From contig SUXE01000007.1 of the NCBI GenBank assembly GCA_015061115.1, positions 143,457-207,456 of the forward strand: 64,000 bases of DNA, in the 5' to 3' direction. The notes beneath the pieces are model-generated. The model saw nothing but the letters and a program-made list of their open reading frames with translations. It was not told the DNA's origin and searched no databases. The first letter of the stretch is position 1, and every line of letters starts with the position of its first letter. The DNA comes from Bacteroidales bacterium (GTDB taxonomy: Bacteria; Bacteroidota; Bacteroidia; Bacteroidales; Paludibacteraceae). Positions 26,346 to 37,100 of this stretch are shown here, piece by piece. The position numbers and the translations under genes are program-made.

Positions 26346-27173
26346 ATGAGAAAATTAAGAGTCCAAACAAAAACAATTATAGTTTTTGTATCAATCATAT
26401 TGTTCATTTCATCTTGCGTTTGGTGGAAGAATTTCTTGTCCACGTTTTTCTTTGAAAATATACATCGACCTTCAATCCAAAATGGTAATTCTAACAAAAT
26501 AAAGAGCAGTTCGTTATATGATACGAAATTAGAATCAGGAGAACTGGTCAAAGGACAACGACTATTGTATGTTGAGTATGACGAGAATGGTAATGTCACT
26601 CATAGTACAAATGGATATTTTGAATCTTTTTTTACCTATGAAGACAATAGATGCATAGAAGCTAAAATTTTTCGTGATGGACAATTGTGTGATAGCTCTG
26701 TTGATAGGTATGAAGAAGACAAAAGGGTTGAAACATTCATTTACAATGCAATGGATTCTTTGTTGTCTAGAGTAGAGTATAAATATGAAGGAGACAATAT
26801 GGTTGAATCATTAATATATGATGTAAATGAAACTCTATTGAAGAAATCTAAATATAGATATTATGAAAATGGTAAGCCAGAGTTTTCGGAAGAATCAATG
26901 TATGATGCAGATGGTAATGTGGTGGATTATATGTGGTCACGTTATGACAAATATGGAAACCTTCTTGAGTCGGATGGAAAGGAGAAATTTCAAAAATTAA
27001 AATTTGAGTATAAATACGACAAGGATGGAAAAATCTTAGAATCTGTCGGCTTCAAACAAGATGGAAGCAAGTATCCGGCAAACATTTATACTTATGACGA
27101 GCATGGCAACTGCATCAAAAAAGTGTCTGCAGACAACTCAATGGGAAATATTTGGGAATATGAGTATTATTAA
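26346..27173 (+). CDS. YD-repeat lipoprotein, shorter relative of the gene at 22729
   Basis: This 275-residue protein has an N-terminal hydrophobic stretch ending in the lipobox-like ISSC (VSIILFISSC, Cys near residue 25). It is therefore probably a lipoprotein. After a variable region come six or so YD-like repeats: 'YVEYDENGNVTHS', 'VEYKYEGDNMVES', 'SKYRYYENGKPEF', 'SRYDKYGNLLES', 'FEYKYDKDGKILES' and 'YTYDEHGNCIKKVS'. As in the paralogue upstream of the barrel genes, no RHS core or toxin domain is visible. It flanks the three barrel genes together with that paralogue, which suggests duplicated accessory genes around them. Function unknown. Confidence 0.6.
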   Translation: MRKLRVQTKTIIVFVSIILFISSCVWWKNFLSTFFFENIHRPSIQNGNSNKIKSSSLYDTKLESGELVKGQRLLYVEYDENGNVTHSTNGYFESFFTYEDNRCIEAKIFRDGQLCDSSVDRYEEDKRVETFIYNAMDSLLSRVEYKYEGDNMVESLIYDVNETLLKKSKYRYYENGKPEFSEESMYDADGNVVDYMWSRYDKYGNLLESDGKEKFQKLKFEYKYDKDGKILESVGFKQDGSKYPANIYTYDEHGNCIKKVSADNSMGNIWEYEYY

Positions 27174-27285
27174 ATTCGTGATGGTCGTTAAATATAATTT
27201 GATGTTTATCGCTGAAAGTTCATAACTATCATTCATATTTTTGTTTCAAATCATAGTTTTCTTTGCAAAAAATCTTATGATTTTG

Positions 27286-27315
27286 TTTGAATAGTCTTAT
27301 TTTTTTGTAATTTTG
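27286..27315 (+). promoter_or_regulatory. promoter of the leucine operon
   Basis: TTTG at 27286-27289 and TAATTTTG at 27308-27315 are 18 bases apart, a good Bacteroidota promoter. It predicts a start near 27320 and a leader of about 210 bases before leuA. Confidence 0.65.
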
Positions 27316-27347
27316 CAACATCTAAATAGACAAAGAAACTATAGACG

Positions 27348-27404
27348 ATGAAAAATATTGGAACTACATACATTCAACTCATTGGTTTGCTGCTCATAGG
27401 GTGA
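27348..27404 (+). CDS. leuL: leucine/isoleucine leader peptide of the leu operon
   Basis: An 18-codon open frame, MKNIGTTYIQLIGLLLIG, ends in TGA at 27402-27404. It has four Leu codons (three in a row: ttg ctg ctc) and four Ile codons near its end, and lies between the predicted promoter and a terminator hairpin upstream of leuA. This is the classic layout of a ribosome-mediated attenuator leader: scarcity of charged tRNA-Leu (perhaps also Ile) would stall the ribosome over the 5' arm of the pause hairpin. Too short for standard gene callers. The symbol is given by position and content, not by homology. Confidence 0.65.
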   Translation: MKNIGTTYIQLIGLLLIG

Positions 27405-27467
27405 TGCAGTGAGATTGTGTGTGGTCGAGATTATTTTTATATAAGACAACGATTGAGCTTTCTCACT
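27390..27467 (+). promoter_or_regulatory. pause hairpin and alternative antiterminator
   Basis: CTGC-TCA (27390-27396) can pair with TGA-t-GCAG (27402-27409), covering the last Leu codons and the stop. If a stalled ribosome blocks this, AGTGAGA (27408-27414) can instead pair with TCTCACT (27461-27467), which is the 5' arm of the terminator. These are mutually exclusive structures as in classical attenuation. Pairings were read by eye. Confidence 0.5.
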
Positions 27468-27500
27468 TCAATAAAGATGTGAAAAGGCTCTTTTTATTTT
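27455..27500 (+). terminator. attenuator terminator upstream of leuA
   Basis: GAGCTTTCTCAC (27455-27466) pairs with GTGAAAAGGCTC (27479-27490) over 12 positions with one mismatch and one G-U pair. A T-rich run 'tttttattttttatt' follows. It lies before leuA, not after a gene, so it must be an attenuator rather than a normal end signal. Confidence 0.7.
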
Positions 27501-27532
27501 TTATTGTGAAACAACGCTAAAAATTTATTTTT

Positions 27533-29029
27533 ATGGCAGATAGATTATACGTTTTTGATACCACTTTGCGTGATGGAGAGCAAGTGCCTGGATGTCAGTT
27601 GAATACAATTGAGAAGATACAGGTTGCTAAGGCTCTTGAGACGCTTGGCGTGGATGTGATTGAGGCAGGATTCCCAATCTCAAGTCCAGGAGACTTTAAT
27701 TCAGTAGTAGAGATATCAAAGGCTGTTACATGGCCTACTATCTGTGCCCTGACTCGTAGTGTTCAGAAGGATATTGACGTAGCTGCGGAAGCCCTCCAGT
27801 ATGCCAAGAGAAAGCGTATTCACACTGGTATAGGAACAAGTGAAAGCCATATCAAATATAAATTCAATTCCACTCCTGAGGAGATTCTTGAACGTGCAGT
27901 AGCTGCTGTTAAGTATGCCCGCAGATTTGTGGATGATGTTGAATTCTATTGTGAAGACGCTGGCCGTACAGACAATGAGTATTTGGCTCGTGTTGTAGAG
28001 GCTGTCATCAAGGCTGGTGCTACTGTAGTAAATATTCCTGATACAACTGGTTATTGCTTGCCTGTTGAATATGGTGAGAAGATCAAGTATCTTTTCGATC
28101 ACGTCGACGGAATTGATAAGGCAATCATCTCAAGCCACTGTCATAACGACTTAGGTATGGCGACTGCCAACACTATCTCTGGTGTTATGAACGGTGTCCG
28201 TCAGGTTGAGGTTACAATCAACGGAATCGGTGAGCGTGCCGGCAACACTTCTCTTGAAGAGGTTGCTATGATCTTAAAGTGTCACAAACACCTTGGCATC
28301 GATACAAACATCAACACTCAGAAAATCGCGTCTACTTCAAGATTAGTCTCTAACTTGATGAATATGCCAGTTCAGCCTAATAAGGCTATCGTTGGTAAGA
28401 ATGCGTTCGCTCACTCATCAGGTATCCATCAGGATGGTGTGTTGAAGAATCTTCAGACTTACGAGATCATGAATCCTAAGGATGTAGGTATCGACGACAA
28501 TGCAATCGTATTGACTGCAAGAAGTGGTCGTGCGGCTGTACGTCACAGATTAAGTGTTCTTGGTGTTGAGGTGGATGGCGATAAGCTTAACACTATCTAC
28601 GAGGCATTCCTTCGTTTGGCTGACCAGAAGAAGGAGATCTGCGACGACGATTTGTTGATGCTTGCTGGACAGGAGCGTACAAGTGCTCATCATATTAAAC
28701 TTGAGTATTTGCAGACTACATCAGGAGTCGGTGTCACTCCAGTCGCAATTATCGGTTTGAATATCGCTGGTGAGAAGTTTGAGGCTACTGCTTCAGGAAA
28801 CGGTCCAGTCGACGCTGCTGTCAAGGCTCTAAAGAAGATCATCGACAGAAAGATGGAGCTTAAAGAGCTTTTGATCCAGGCCATCACACGTGGATCTGAC
28901 GATGCATGTAAGGTACATGTGCAGGTTGAGACAGAGGGCGTGATCTATTATGGTTTCGCGGCTAATACAGATATCGTGTCAGCTACAATTGATGCGTATA
29001 TTGATGCTATAAACAAATTCAAGAACTAA
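27533..29029 (+). CDS. leuA: 2-isopropylmalate synthase
   Basis: A 498-residue enzyme of the long LeuA type: acetyl-CoA plus 2-oxoisovalerate to 2-isopropylmalate, first committed step of leucine synthesis. The HMGL-like barrel holds '[12 protein letters not shown]' (residues 9-20), '[11 protein letters not shown]' and the metal motif '[15 protein letters not shown]' near residue 200; '[11 protein letters not shown]' follows. A C-terminal regulatory domain (about residues 385-498) with '[28 protein letters not shown]' should bind leucine for feedback control. First gene of the operon; leuCD follows 26 bp later. Confidence 0.95.
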   Translation: MADRLYVFDTTLRDGEQVPGCQLNTIEKIQVAKALETLGVDVIEAGFPISSPGDFNSVVEISKAVTWPTICALTRSVQKDIDVAAEALQYAKRKRIHTGIGTSESHIKYKFNSTPEEILERAVAAVKYARRFVDDVEFYCEDAGRTDNEYLARVVEAVIKAGATVVNIPDTTGYCLPVEYGEKIKYLFDHVDGIDKAIISSHCHNDLGMATANTISGVMNGVRQVEVTINGIGERAGNTSLEEVAMILKCHKHLGIDTNINTQKIASTSRLVSNLMNMPVQPNKAIVGKNAFAHSSGIHQDGVLKNLQTYEIMNPKDVGIDDNAIVLTARSGRAAVRHRLSVLGVEVDGDKLNTIYEAFLRLADQKKEICDDDLLMLAGQERTSAHHIKLEYLQTTSGVGVTPVAIIGLNIAGEKFEATASGNGPVDAAVKALKKIIDRKMELKELLIQAITRGSDDACKVHVQVETEGVIYYGFAANTDIVSATIDAYIDAINKFKN

Positions 29030-29055
29030 GACTTTAAAGAAGAAAAAGCAAAATT

Positions 29056-31176
29056 ATGAATACACTATTTGACAAGATTTGGGATTCTCATGTTGTGCAG
29101 AATGTGCAGGATGGCCCAACTCAATTGTACATTGATCGTCTTTACTGCCACGAGGTAACTTCACCTCAGGCATTTGATACATTGCGTGACAAGGGAATCA
29201 AGGCTTTCCGTCCAGACCATGTTGTAGCAATGCCAGACCATAACACACCTTCTGATCAGCAGAAGGAGATCAGCGATCCAATCGGTTGCAAGCAGGTTGA
29301 TACTCTTTCATCTAACTGTGCTGCATTCGGTATCAAGCATTTCGCTATGGGTACTAAGGACAATGGTATCATCCATGTTGTTGGTCCAGAGAAAGGTCTT
29401 TCATTGCCAGGTATGACAATCGTATGTGGTGACTCTCATACATCTACTCACGGTGCTGTCGGTGCAATCGCAATGGGTATCGGTACTTCTGAGGTTGCTC
29501 AGGTACTAGCTTCACAGTGTATTCTACAGAGCAAGCCAAAGACAATGCGTATCAACATTGAGGGCGAGCTTCAGCCAGGTGTCACTGCAAAGGACGTCGC
29601 TCTATACATCATGGCCCAGGTTACAACATCTGGCGCTACTGGTTATGCTGTTGAGTACGCAGGTTCAGCTATCCGCAATATGAGCATGGAGGGTCGTTTG
29701 ACTCTATCTAACCTTTCTATTGAGATGGGTTCACGTGCTGGTCTTATCGCTCCAGACGAGATCACTTTCGCTTACCTTAAGGATCGTGAGTATGCTCCTA
29801 AGGGTGCTGAGTGGGATGCGGCTGTTGCTAAGTGGCGTCAGTTGAAGAGCGACGACAATGCTGTGTTCGACAAAGAGTTGACATTCAAGGCTGAGGATAT
29901 CAAGCCTCGTATCACTTTCGGTACAAACCCAGGTGCTGGTATCGCAATCGACGGTACTATTCCAACATACGACGGAATGAGTGAGGCTGATGCTGCTCAG
30001 TTGAAGGCTCAGCTTGACTATATGCAGTTCAAGCCAGGACAGAAACTAGAGGGAATTCCTGTTGACTACTGTTTCCTTGGAGCTTGTACAAACGGTCGTA
30101 TCGAAGACTTCCGTGCTTTCGCTTCAATAGTTAAGGGAAAGAAGAAGGCTCCTAATGTAGTTGCTTGGTTGGTTCCTGGTTCATGGTTGGTTCGCCAGCA
30201 GATTATTGAGGAGGGAATCGACAAGATTCTAAAGGATGCTGGATTCGAACTTCGTTTGCCATCTTGTTCATCATGTTTGGCTATGAACCCAGACAAGGTG
30301 CCAGCAGGTAAACTTTCAATCTCAACAAGTAACCGTAACTTCGTAGGTCGTCAGGGTCCTGGCGCACGTACAATCTTGGCTTCTCCACTTACAGTGGCTG
30401 CCAGCGCAATTACTGGTGTTGTTACTGACCCACGTACACTTCAGTCTTCACCTATCAAGGCTGCTGAGGTGACTAAGGTAGTGGATTCTAAACCACAGGA
30501 TTGTCCTAACTGCGCATTCGGTGCTACAGCAGGTGCACAGGCTGCTGATGGAGCTAAGTCTGTACACAAAGCATTCAACGTAGTTAAGTCTACTTGCTTG
30601 CCTATCAATATCGATAACAACAATACAGATAATATCATTCCAGCTCGTTACTTGGCGTTCACTACACGTGATCCTAAGTTCTATGGTGATGCTTTCATGC
30701 ATGATATCCGCTTCGATGCAAACAATAAGCCAGTTGCTGATTTCGTGATGAATATCGCTCCATTCAACGAGACTCCTGCTGAGGGCAAGCGTGAAATTAT
30801 CATCGGTGGTAAGAACTGGGGTTCTGGTTCAAGCCGTGAGCACGCTGCATGGGCAATCGCTGGTTATGGAATACGTGTTGTTATCAGCTCATCTTTCGCT
30901 GATATCCACCGTAACAACCTTCTTAACTGCTTCGTATTGCCAGTTATTGTAAGTGAGGATTTCCGTCAGGAGCTTCTTGCTTCAATCGACAAGGATGCTA
31001 ACACTATTGTTACTGTTGATGTTCCAAATCAGACTGTGACTAATGAGGCTACAGGACACTCTGAGAAATTCGATATCAATGGCTACAAGAAGTATTGCTT
31101 GTTGAACGGTTATGATGATATTGATTATTTGTTGTCTAACAAGGATAAAATCGAGGCTTACGAGTCTAAAAAATAA
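29056..31176 (+). CDS. leuCD: fused 3-isopropylmalate dehydratase, large plus small subunit
   Basis: One 706-residue frame joins LeuC and LeuD. The LeuC part (about residues 1-460) has cluster ligands Cys344 (GACTNGR), Cys404 and Cys407 (CSSCLAM), and ends in 'ITGVVTDPR', where separate LeuC proteins normally stop. A linker of roughly 45 residues includes a C-x2-C pair (Cys483, Cys486). LeuD begins near residue 508, with '[20 protein letters not shown]' and the swivelling-domain motif GSGSSREHA at 589-597. The enzyme isomerises 2- to 3-isopropylmalate. I know LeuC and LeuD mainly as separate bacterial subunits, while fusion is normal in fungi. No frameshift signal is needed; the frame is continuous. 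Codon use is strongly biased, like a highly expressed gene. Confidence 0.93.
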   Translation: MNTLFDKIWDSHVVQNVQDGPTQLYIDRLYCHEVTSPQAFDTLRDKGIKAFRPDHVVAMPDHNTPSDQQKEISDPIGCKQVDTLSSNCAAFGIKHFAMGTKDNGIIHVVGPEKGLSLPGMTIVCGDSHTSTHGAVGAIAMGIGTSEVAQVLASQCILQSKPKTMRINIEGELQPGVTAKDVALYIMAQVTTSGATGYAVEYAGSAIRNMSMEGRLTLSNLSIEMGSRAGLIAPDEITFAYLKDREYAPKGAEWDAAVAKWRQLKSDDNAVFDKELTFKAEDIKPRITFGTNPGAGIAIDGTIPTYDGMSEADAAQLKAQLDYMQFKPGQKLEGIPVDYCFLGACTNGRIEDFRAFASIVKGKKKAPNVVAWLVPGSWLVRQQIIEEGIDKILKDAGFELRLPSCSSCLAMNPDKVPAGKLSISTSNRNFVGRQGPGARTILASPLTVAASAITGVVTDPRTLQSSPIKAAEVTKVVDSKPQDCPNCAFGATAGAQAADGAKSVHKAFNVVKSTCLPINIDNNNTDNIIPARYLAFTTRDPKFYGDAFMHDIRFDANNKPVADFVMNIAPFNETPAEGKREIIIGGKNWGSGSSREHAAWAIAGYGIRVVISSSFADIHRNNLLNCFVLPVIVSEDFRQELLASIDKDANTIVTVDVPNQTVTNEATGHSEKFDINGYKKYCLLNGYDDIDYLLSNKDKIEAYESKK

Positions 31177-31197
31177 TCCAAATTTGAGAGTGAGGAT

Positions 31198-32708
31198 ATG
31201 ATCGAAATAATGGATACAACATTGAGAGATGGAGAACAGACATCTGGTGTCTCTTTCTCTCAACAGGAAAAACTCGGTATTGCCAAATTCTTGCTCTCTG
31301 AATTAGGTGTTGACAGAATAGAAATCGCTTCAGCAAGAGTGTCGGAAGGAGAGCTTCAGACTGTGAAGAAGATCACAGAATGGGCTGACAAGGCTGGCTT
31401 TCTTCCGAAAATTGAAGTTTTGGGCTTCGTCGACGGAGAGACATCCCTCAATTGGATTGAAAGTGTCGGTGGAAAGGTGATCAACCTTCTTACTAAAGGT
31501 TCATTGCGCCATGTCACTGAACAGTTGAGAAAGACTCCTCAGGCTCATATCGATGATATCAAACGAGCTATTGATTTGGCTCATAAGAAGAATATCTCCG
31601 TCAACCTATATTTGGAGGATTGGAGCAACGGAATGAAAAATTCCCCTTCTTATGTGTTTGATATGGTCGACGCATTGTGTGGTGAGGGAGTGAACAGATT
31701 TATGCTTCCTGACACTTTGGGTATACTTAATCCGCTTTTGACTGCTGATTTCTGCACTCAGATGGTGAAAAGATATCCTAATCTGAAGTTCGATTTCCAT
31801 GCCCATAATGATTACGATCTTGCTGTATCCAATGTGTTTGCTGCTGTGAATTCTGGAATCAGTGGCATCCACACTACAATAAATGGACTTGGAGAACGTG
31901 CGGGAAATGCTCCACTTACGAGTGTTTTGGCCGTACTTCACGACCAGCTTGGCATCAAGACAAAGATCAACGAGCAGAAGATGTATGATGGCTCAAAACT
32001 TGTGGAGACCTATTCGGGAGTACGTATTCCAGCCAACAAGCCGATTATTGGAGACAATGTCTTCACGCAGGTAGCTGGTGTGCATGCCGACGGAGATCAG
32101 AAAAACAATCTGTATTGCAACGACTTACGTCCGGAAAGATTCGGAAGAAAGCGTGAATATGCACTTGGTAAGACATCTGGAAAGGCTAATATCCGCAAGA
32201 ATCTTGAGACATTGGGTATAGAGTTGGATGAAAAGTCGATGCTGAAGGTGACTCAGAGAATTATCGAGCTTGGAGACAAGAAACAGCTTGTGACTCCTGA
32301 GGATCTTCCATTCATCATCAAGGATGTGCTTGGACATGGAGAAGTGAAGCAGACAATCAAGGTTGTCAATTATGCTTTGAACTTGACTCATAATCTTCGT
32401 CCGGTCGCAACTATATTGATCGAGATCGATGGTAAGAGATACCAACAGACAGAAGCTGGAGACGGTCAGTATGATGCATTCTCTAAAGCACTTTGGAAAG
32501 TGTATAAAGAGTTGGGCAAGGAGACACCGGAATTGCTAGACTATTCGGTTGTCATCCCTCCTGGTGGAAACACTGACGCATTGGTTCACAACACCATTAC
32601 TTGGAAGTTCAAGAATAAAGTGTTCAAGACTCATGGTTTGGATGCCGACCAGACAGAGGCGGCGATCAAAGCGACAGTCAAGATGCTCAACTTGATCGAA
32701 ACAATGTA

Positions 32709-32709
<1 letters not shown>
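31198..32709 (+). CDS. cimA: LeuA-like acyltransferase, probably citramalate synthase
   Basis: A second HMGL-like enzyme (503 residues) in the same operon. It has '[12 protein letters not shown]' near the N terminus, the metal motif 'FHAHNDYDLAVSN' near residue 205, 'GLGERAGNAPLTS' and a C-terminal LeuA-type regulatory domain ('ILIEIDGKRYQQTEAGDGQYDAF'). It differs from the LeuA encoded first in the operon at the substrate-proximal helix. Known Bacteroidota operons carry a similar second copy, generally thought to be (R)-citramalate synthase (pyruvate plus acetyl-CoA, giving isoleucine precursors through LeuCD and LeuB). That would fit Ile codons in the leader peptide. An alternative is a second isopropylmalate synthase. 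Gap to leuCD 21 bp. Confidence 0.75.
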
Positions 32710-32859
<150 letters not shown>

Positions 32860-32900
32860 TTATGTCTATTATTTAATTGAAATTAAAATATAAACAGAAT

Positions 32901-33962
32901 ATGGAATTAAAGATAGCGGTTCTTGCTGGAGACGGCATTGGACCAGAGATTTCAGCAGTAGGTGTTGATGTGATGTCTGCTGTATGTGAGAAGTTCGGAC
33001 ACAAAGTAAGCTATGAGTATGCTATTTGTGGAGCTCATGCGATCGACGAAGTTGGTGATCCATTCCCAGAGGATACATTCAAGAAGTGTATGGCTGCAGA
33101 CGCAGTTCTATTCTCTGCAGTAGGTGATCCTAAGTTCGACAATAACCCATCAGCAAAGGTACGTCCAGAGCAGGGTCTTCTTGCAATGAGAAAGAAACTT
33201 GGTTTGTTCGCAAACATCCGTCCAGTACAGACATTCGACTGCCTTGTACACAAGTCACCATTGAAGGATGAACTTGTAAAGGGAGCTGATTTCATCTGTA
33301 TCCGTGAGTTGACTGGTGGTATGTACTTCGGTGAGAAGTATCAGGACGACGAGAAGGCTTACGATACAAACGCATATACACGTCCAGAGATCGAGAGAAT
33401 CTTGAAGGTGGCTTACGACTATGCACGCAAGCGTAACAAGCACGTGACAGTTGTAGATAAGGCTAACGTTCTTGCTTCTTCACGTCTATGGAGAAAGGTC
33501 GCTCAGGAGATGGCTCCTAACTATCCAGATGTTACAACTGACTTCATGTACGTTGATAACGCTGCAATGAGAATGATTCAGGAGCCTAAGTTCTTCGACG
33601 TTATGGTAACTGAGAACACATTCGGTGATATCCTTACAGATGAGGGTTCTTGTATCACAGGTTCAATGGGTCTTCTTCCATCAGCATCTACAGGTGAGCA
33701 CACTCCAGTGTTCGAGCCAATCCACGGCTCATGGCCACAGGCAAAGGGCTTGAATATCGCAAACCCACTTGCACAGGTTCTTTCTGTAGCAATGTTGTTT
33801 GAGTATTTCGACCTTAAGAAGGAAGGCGAGTTGATCCGTAAGGCAGTAGACGCATCTTTGGATCAGAATGTACGTACTCCAGAAATCCAGGTTGCCGGCG
33901 GTGCTAAGTATGGCACTAAGGAAGTTGGAGCTTGGTTGGTAGATTGGATCAAGAAGGCTTAA
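32901..33962 (+). CDS. leuB: 3-isopropylmalate dehydrogenase
   Basis: Taken from the ATG at 32901 (an earlier TTG adds eight residues with no family match), the enzyme has 353 residues, the normal length. It oxidises and decarboxylates 3-isopropylmalate to 2-oxoisocaproate. Visible motifs are '[13 protein letters not shown]' at the N terminus, '[21 protein letters not shown]' (about residues 87-107), '[13 protein letters not shown]', and the metal/NAD region '[27 protein letters not shown]', split here by function. '[13 protein letters not shown]' follows. Last gene of the operon. It is separated from the cimA-like gene by the tandem repeat and followed by a strong terminator. Highly biased codon use. 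Confidence 0.95.
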   Translation: MELKIAVLAGDGIGPEISAVGVDVMSAVCEKFGHKVSYEYAICGAHAIDEVGDPFPEDTFKKCMAADAVLFSAVGDPKFDNNPSAKVRPEQGLLAMRKKLGLFANIRPVQTFDCLVHKSPLKDELVKGADFICIRELTGGMYFGEKYQDDEKAYDTNAYTRPEIERILKVAYDYARKRNKHVTVVDKANVLASSRLWRKVAQEMAPNYPDVTTDFMYVDNAAMRMIQEPKFFDVMVTENTFGDILTDEGSCITGSMGLLPSASTGEHTPVFEPIHGSWPQAKGLNIANPLAQVLSVAMLFEYFDLKKEGELIRKAVDASLDQNVRTPEIQVAGGAKYGTKEVGAWLVDWIKKA

Positions 33963-33983
33963 TTCTTAGTCTGAATATATTGT

Positions 33984-34012
33984 AGAGACGCACATTGTGC
34001 GTCTCTTTTTTT
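33984..34012 (+). terminator. terminator of the leucine operon
   Basis: AGAGACGCAC pairs with GTGCGTCTCT with only a three-base loop, followed by seven T. It belongs to the 'gagacgcac' palindrome family also seen at 39144 and, partly, at 56715. Confidence 0.85.
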
Positions 34013-34105
34013 GTGAATGATTTATGTTATTTCAAATCTTTTTTCCATTTTTTTGATTAACCTCATACAATAATGCGGAGACAAATTCTTCATATACACA
34101 ATAAA

Positions 34106-34137
34106 TTTGCATTTTAATCGTTTAAACTGTAAATTTG
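34106..34137 (+). promoter_or_regulatory. promoter of the porW-porX pair, with almost no leader
   Basis: TTTG (34106-34109) and TAAATTTG (34130-34137) are 20 bases apart. The ATG lies only seven bases past the -7 box, so the mRNA should be leaderless or nearly so. The -33 TTTG is itself part of another TAAATTTG (34102-34109). Confidence 0.55.
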
Positions 34138-34144
34138 TGCTCAA

Positions 34145-37100
34145 ATGGATAAGAAGTACTTTTTAATATATATATCTGCATTGTCGCTCTTTATGCTGAC
34201 GATGCTTGGCTGTTCCAACAAGAAGAATACAGCCATATCTCGTGGTTACCAGGCGATGACCACGCGTTATAATGTCTACTATAATGGAAGGGAATCATTG
34301 GAAAAAGGCAAGGAGAATATCGAAAATGCCTATAAACCGGATTATTCTCAGATTTTGAAGATGTATCCTGTGGGTGATAAAACCACAAAAGGGGCTGCTT
34401 TCTCACAGTGTAACAGGGCTTTGGATAAGTGTCAGACTGCCATCAAACTCCATTCCATGCGAAAAAAACCAGTGAAGAAACCAGGCAAGATGAAGGACCC
34501 TGATTATGCGGCTTTCTATGCGCAGGAGGAATTTAATTCTAAAATGGACGACGTGTGGATGCTGATGGGTGAGACTAAATACTATAATGAGGATTTCCTA
34601 GGTGCTTCTGCCACTTTTACATACGTTGAAAAACATTTCTCTGTTCATAAAGATTTGGTTGTGAAAGCATCTATCTGGAGAGCAAGAGCTCTTATGGAAA
34701 TGGATTGGCTGTATGAAGCAGACGAGATATTATCTAATATCAGTGATGATGACTTAAACTTTGAAAATCAAGAGTTTTATGCTGCCGCAATGGCTAATCT
34801 TCGTCTGAAACAGAATGAGAAAGCTGAAGCCTTGAAGTATTTGAAACAAGCAATTCCGTCGGCTGAAAACAGAAAAGAAAAGACGCGATTCTATTTTATT
34901 ATGGCTCAGCTTAATCAAGAACTAGGCCATAACGACGTCGCATACGCATATTATGATTCTGTGATACGCAAATGTCCAGACTATGAGATGCAATTCAATG
35001 CAAGAATACGTCAGTCTGAGGTCGTTCCTGGTGATTTGGCAAATACGGATCGTATTGTGGCAAAACTAAAAAAAGCGGCTAAATCATCTAAAAACAAAGA
35101 TTATCTTGATCAGATTTATTATGCAATAGGTAATGTTTATCTTACTAAAGGAGATACTGCCAATGCGATCAAGAATTATATTGTCTCAGCGGAGAGCAGT
35201 ACAAGAAACGGTATTGAAAAGGCTGTCACTTTGATGAAACTAGGTCAGCTTTATTACCAAAAAAGAAATTATATAGATGCAGAGCCTTGTTATGCGGAGG
35301 CGTCATCTATTCTTTCAAATGACCATCCTGATTATAATGAGATTTTTGCCAAAGCGAAGAATCTTACTGAGTTGAAGCAAAATTATGAGGTCGTCCATCT
35401 TCAGGATTCATTGCTCGCTTTGTCGGAGGCTACTGATGCGGAACGTATTGCAGCGGCACAACGTGAGGTTGACAAAGTCAAGGCTCGTTTGCAGAAAGAA
35501 CAAGAGAAGAGAGAGCAGGACTCCCTTAACGCTCGTATCGCTGGAATGGAGATTGAAACAATCGTATCAAAGAATGTGAATTCGGTCAGAGGCTCTAATT
35601 GGTATTTCTACAATGCTCAGGCTGTGTCAAAGGGTAAAATCAGCTTTAAAAACAAGTGGGGGGATCGTCGTCTTGAGGATAACTGGAACAGAAAGAATAA
35701 GCAGATGATGATGATTTCAGATGAGGTCGCTATTAATGATACTGCAAATAATAGTCAAAACGTGCCTGAGTTCGAGGATAGAGGTTCTGATTCTGAACGT
35801 TTCGCAAATGGACAGGATATGCCTGAACTTACACTTGGATATTATCTGAATCAGATTCCTAAGACTCCAGAGGCAAAGGCTCTTGCCCTTAACCAGGTTC
35901 GCACCTCATTATTTAATGAGGCGGTTGTCTTCGACGAGAAAATCAGAGACTACGATATGGCGATCCAGACTTATGATGAGTGGATGCGTCGTTTTGGTGG
36001 TGAAAAAGCAGACAAGGATGCTGATGTCTTGTTCAACTCTTACCGTGTGGCTGAGAAGATGAACGACAATGCTTTGGCTGTGAAATATAAGGATGAACTT
36101 GTGTCTAAGTATCCTAACAGCAAGTATTCGCAGGTGTTGAGCGATCCTGACTACGCTAATAAGTTGGTAAGAATGGCAAATGTGGAGGATTCGATCTATA
36201 GAGCTACATATAACGCTTATCATGCATCCGAATACCAGACTGTTTTGGCTAATGCGGATTATATGCAAAAGAACTATAAGATGTCGTCGTTGATGCCTAA
36301 GTTCATGTTGCTGAAATCTTTGTCGTTTGGTAAACTGGGTCAGCACGATTCTTTGAAGGCTTCTTTGGGAACACTTGTAGCTGAGTATCCAAAGAGTGAT
36401 GTTGCGACGATGGCAAAAGATATCTTGGCATTGATAGAGCAGGGTAATGTGTCGTCGAAAGGAACTACGGCATCACTCGCGTCGCAGAGAGAGCGGATAT
36501 TGCTTGAGGAGAATATCCAGACTGGTGTGGTTGATACTGTAGGATTCAGATATAGTGATAAGAGTGCTTATCATTTCTATATCATATCTCAGGCAGACAA
36601 GGTTGACCAGAACAGATTGTTGTTTGAGGTCGCTACATACAACTTCTCGAAATTCTTGGTTAAGGATTACGATTTGAAAGTCAGACCTGGATTGGTTTCT
36701 GTATCTGGATTGGACAATCTTGACGAGGCTCTTTGGTATCAGAAAGGTGTGAAGGAGAGCGACGGAATTATGAATCTTCTTAAGGGTACTGACTATACTT
36801 TGTTGGTGATCTCAGAAGAGAACAGTCGTTTGATCGGTCGTGGATACACACTTGAACAATATAAAGTGTTCTATGAGAAGAATATTCTCAACCGCAAGCA
36901 GGATAACAAGAAGAAGATCAATATCGAACTTATTGGTAATGATGCTCCTGCTGCTCCTGTTGAAATCAAGGAGGGTGATGACTTGAATAACATGTCTCAG
37001 TCGAAAATCGCTCCATCAACAAAATCAGAAGCTAAAACCGAGGCAAAGCAGGAGTCGAAGAGTGTAAACAGTGACGAAAAAACAACAGACGAGAAAAAAA

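Noticed and set aside
22729..27173. Possible RHS toxin or contact-dependent system
   Set aside because: YD repeats are present, but neither a core DPxG motif, a variable toxin tip nor an immunity gene is visible.
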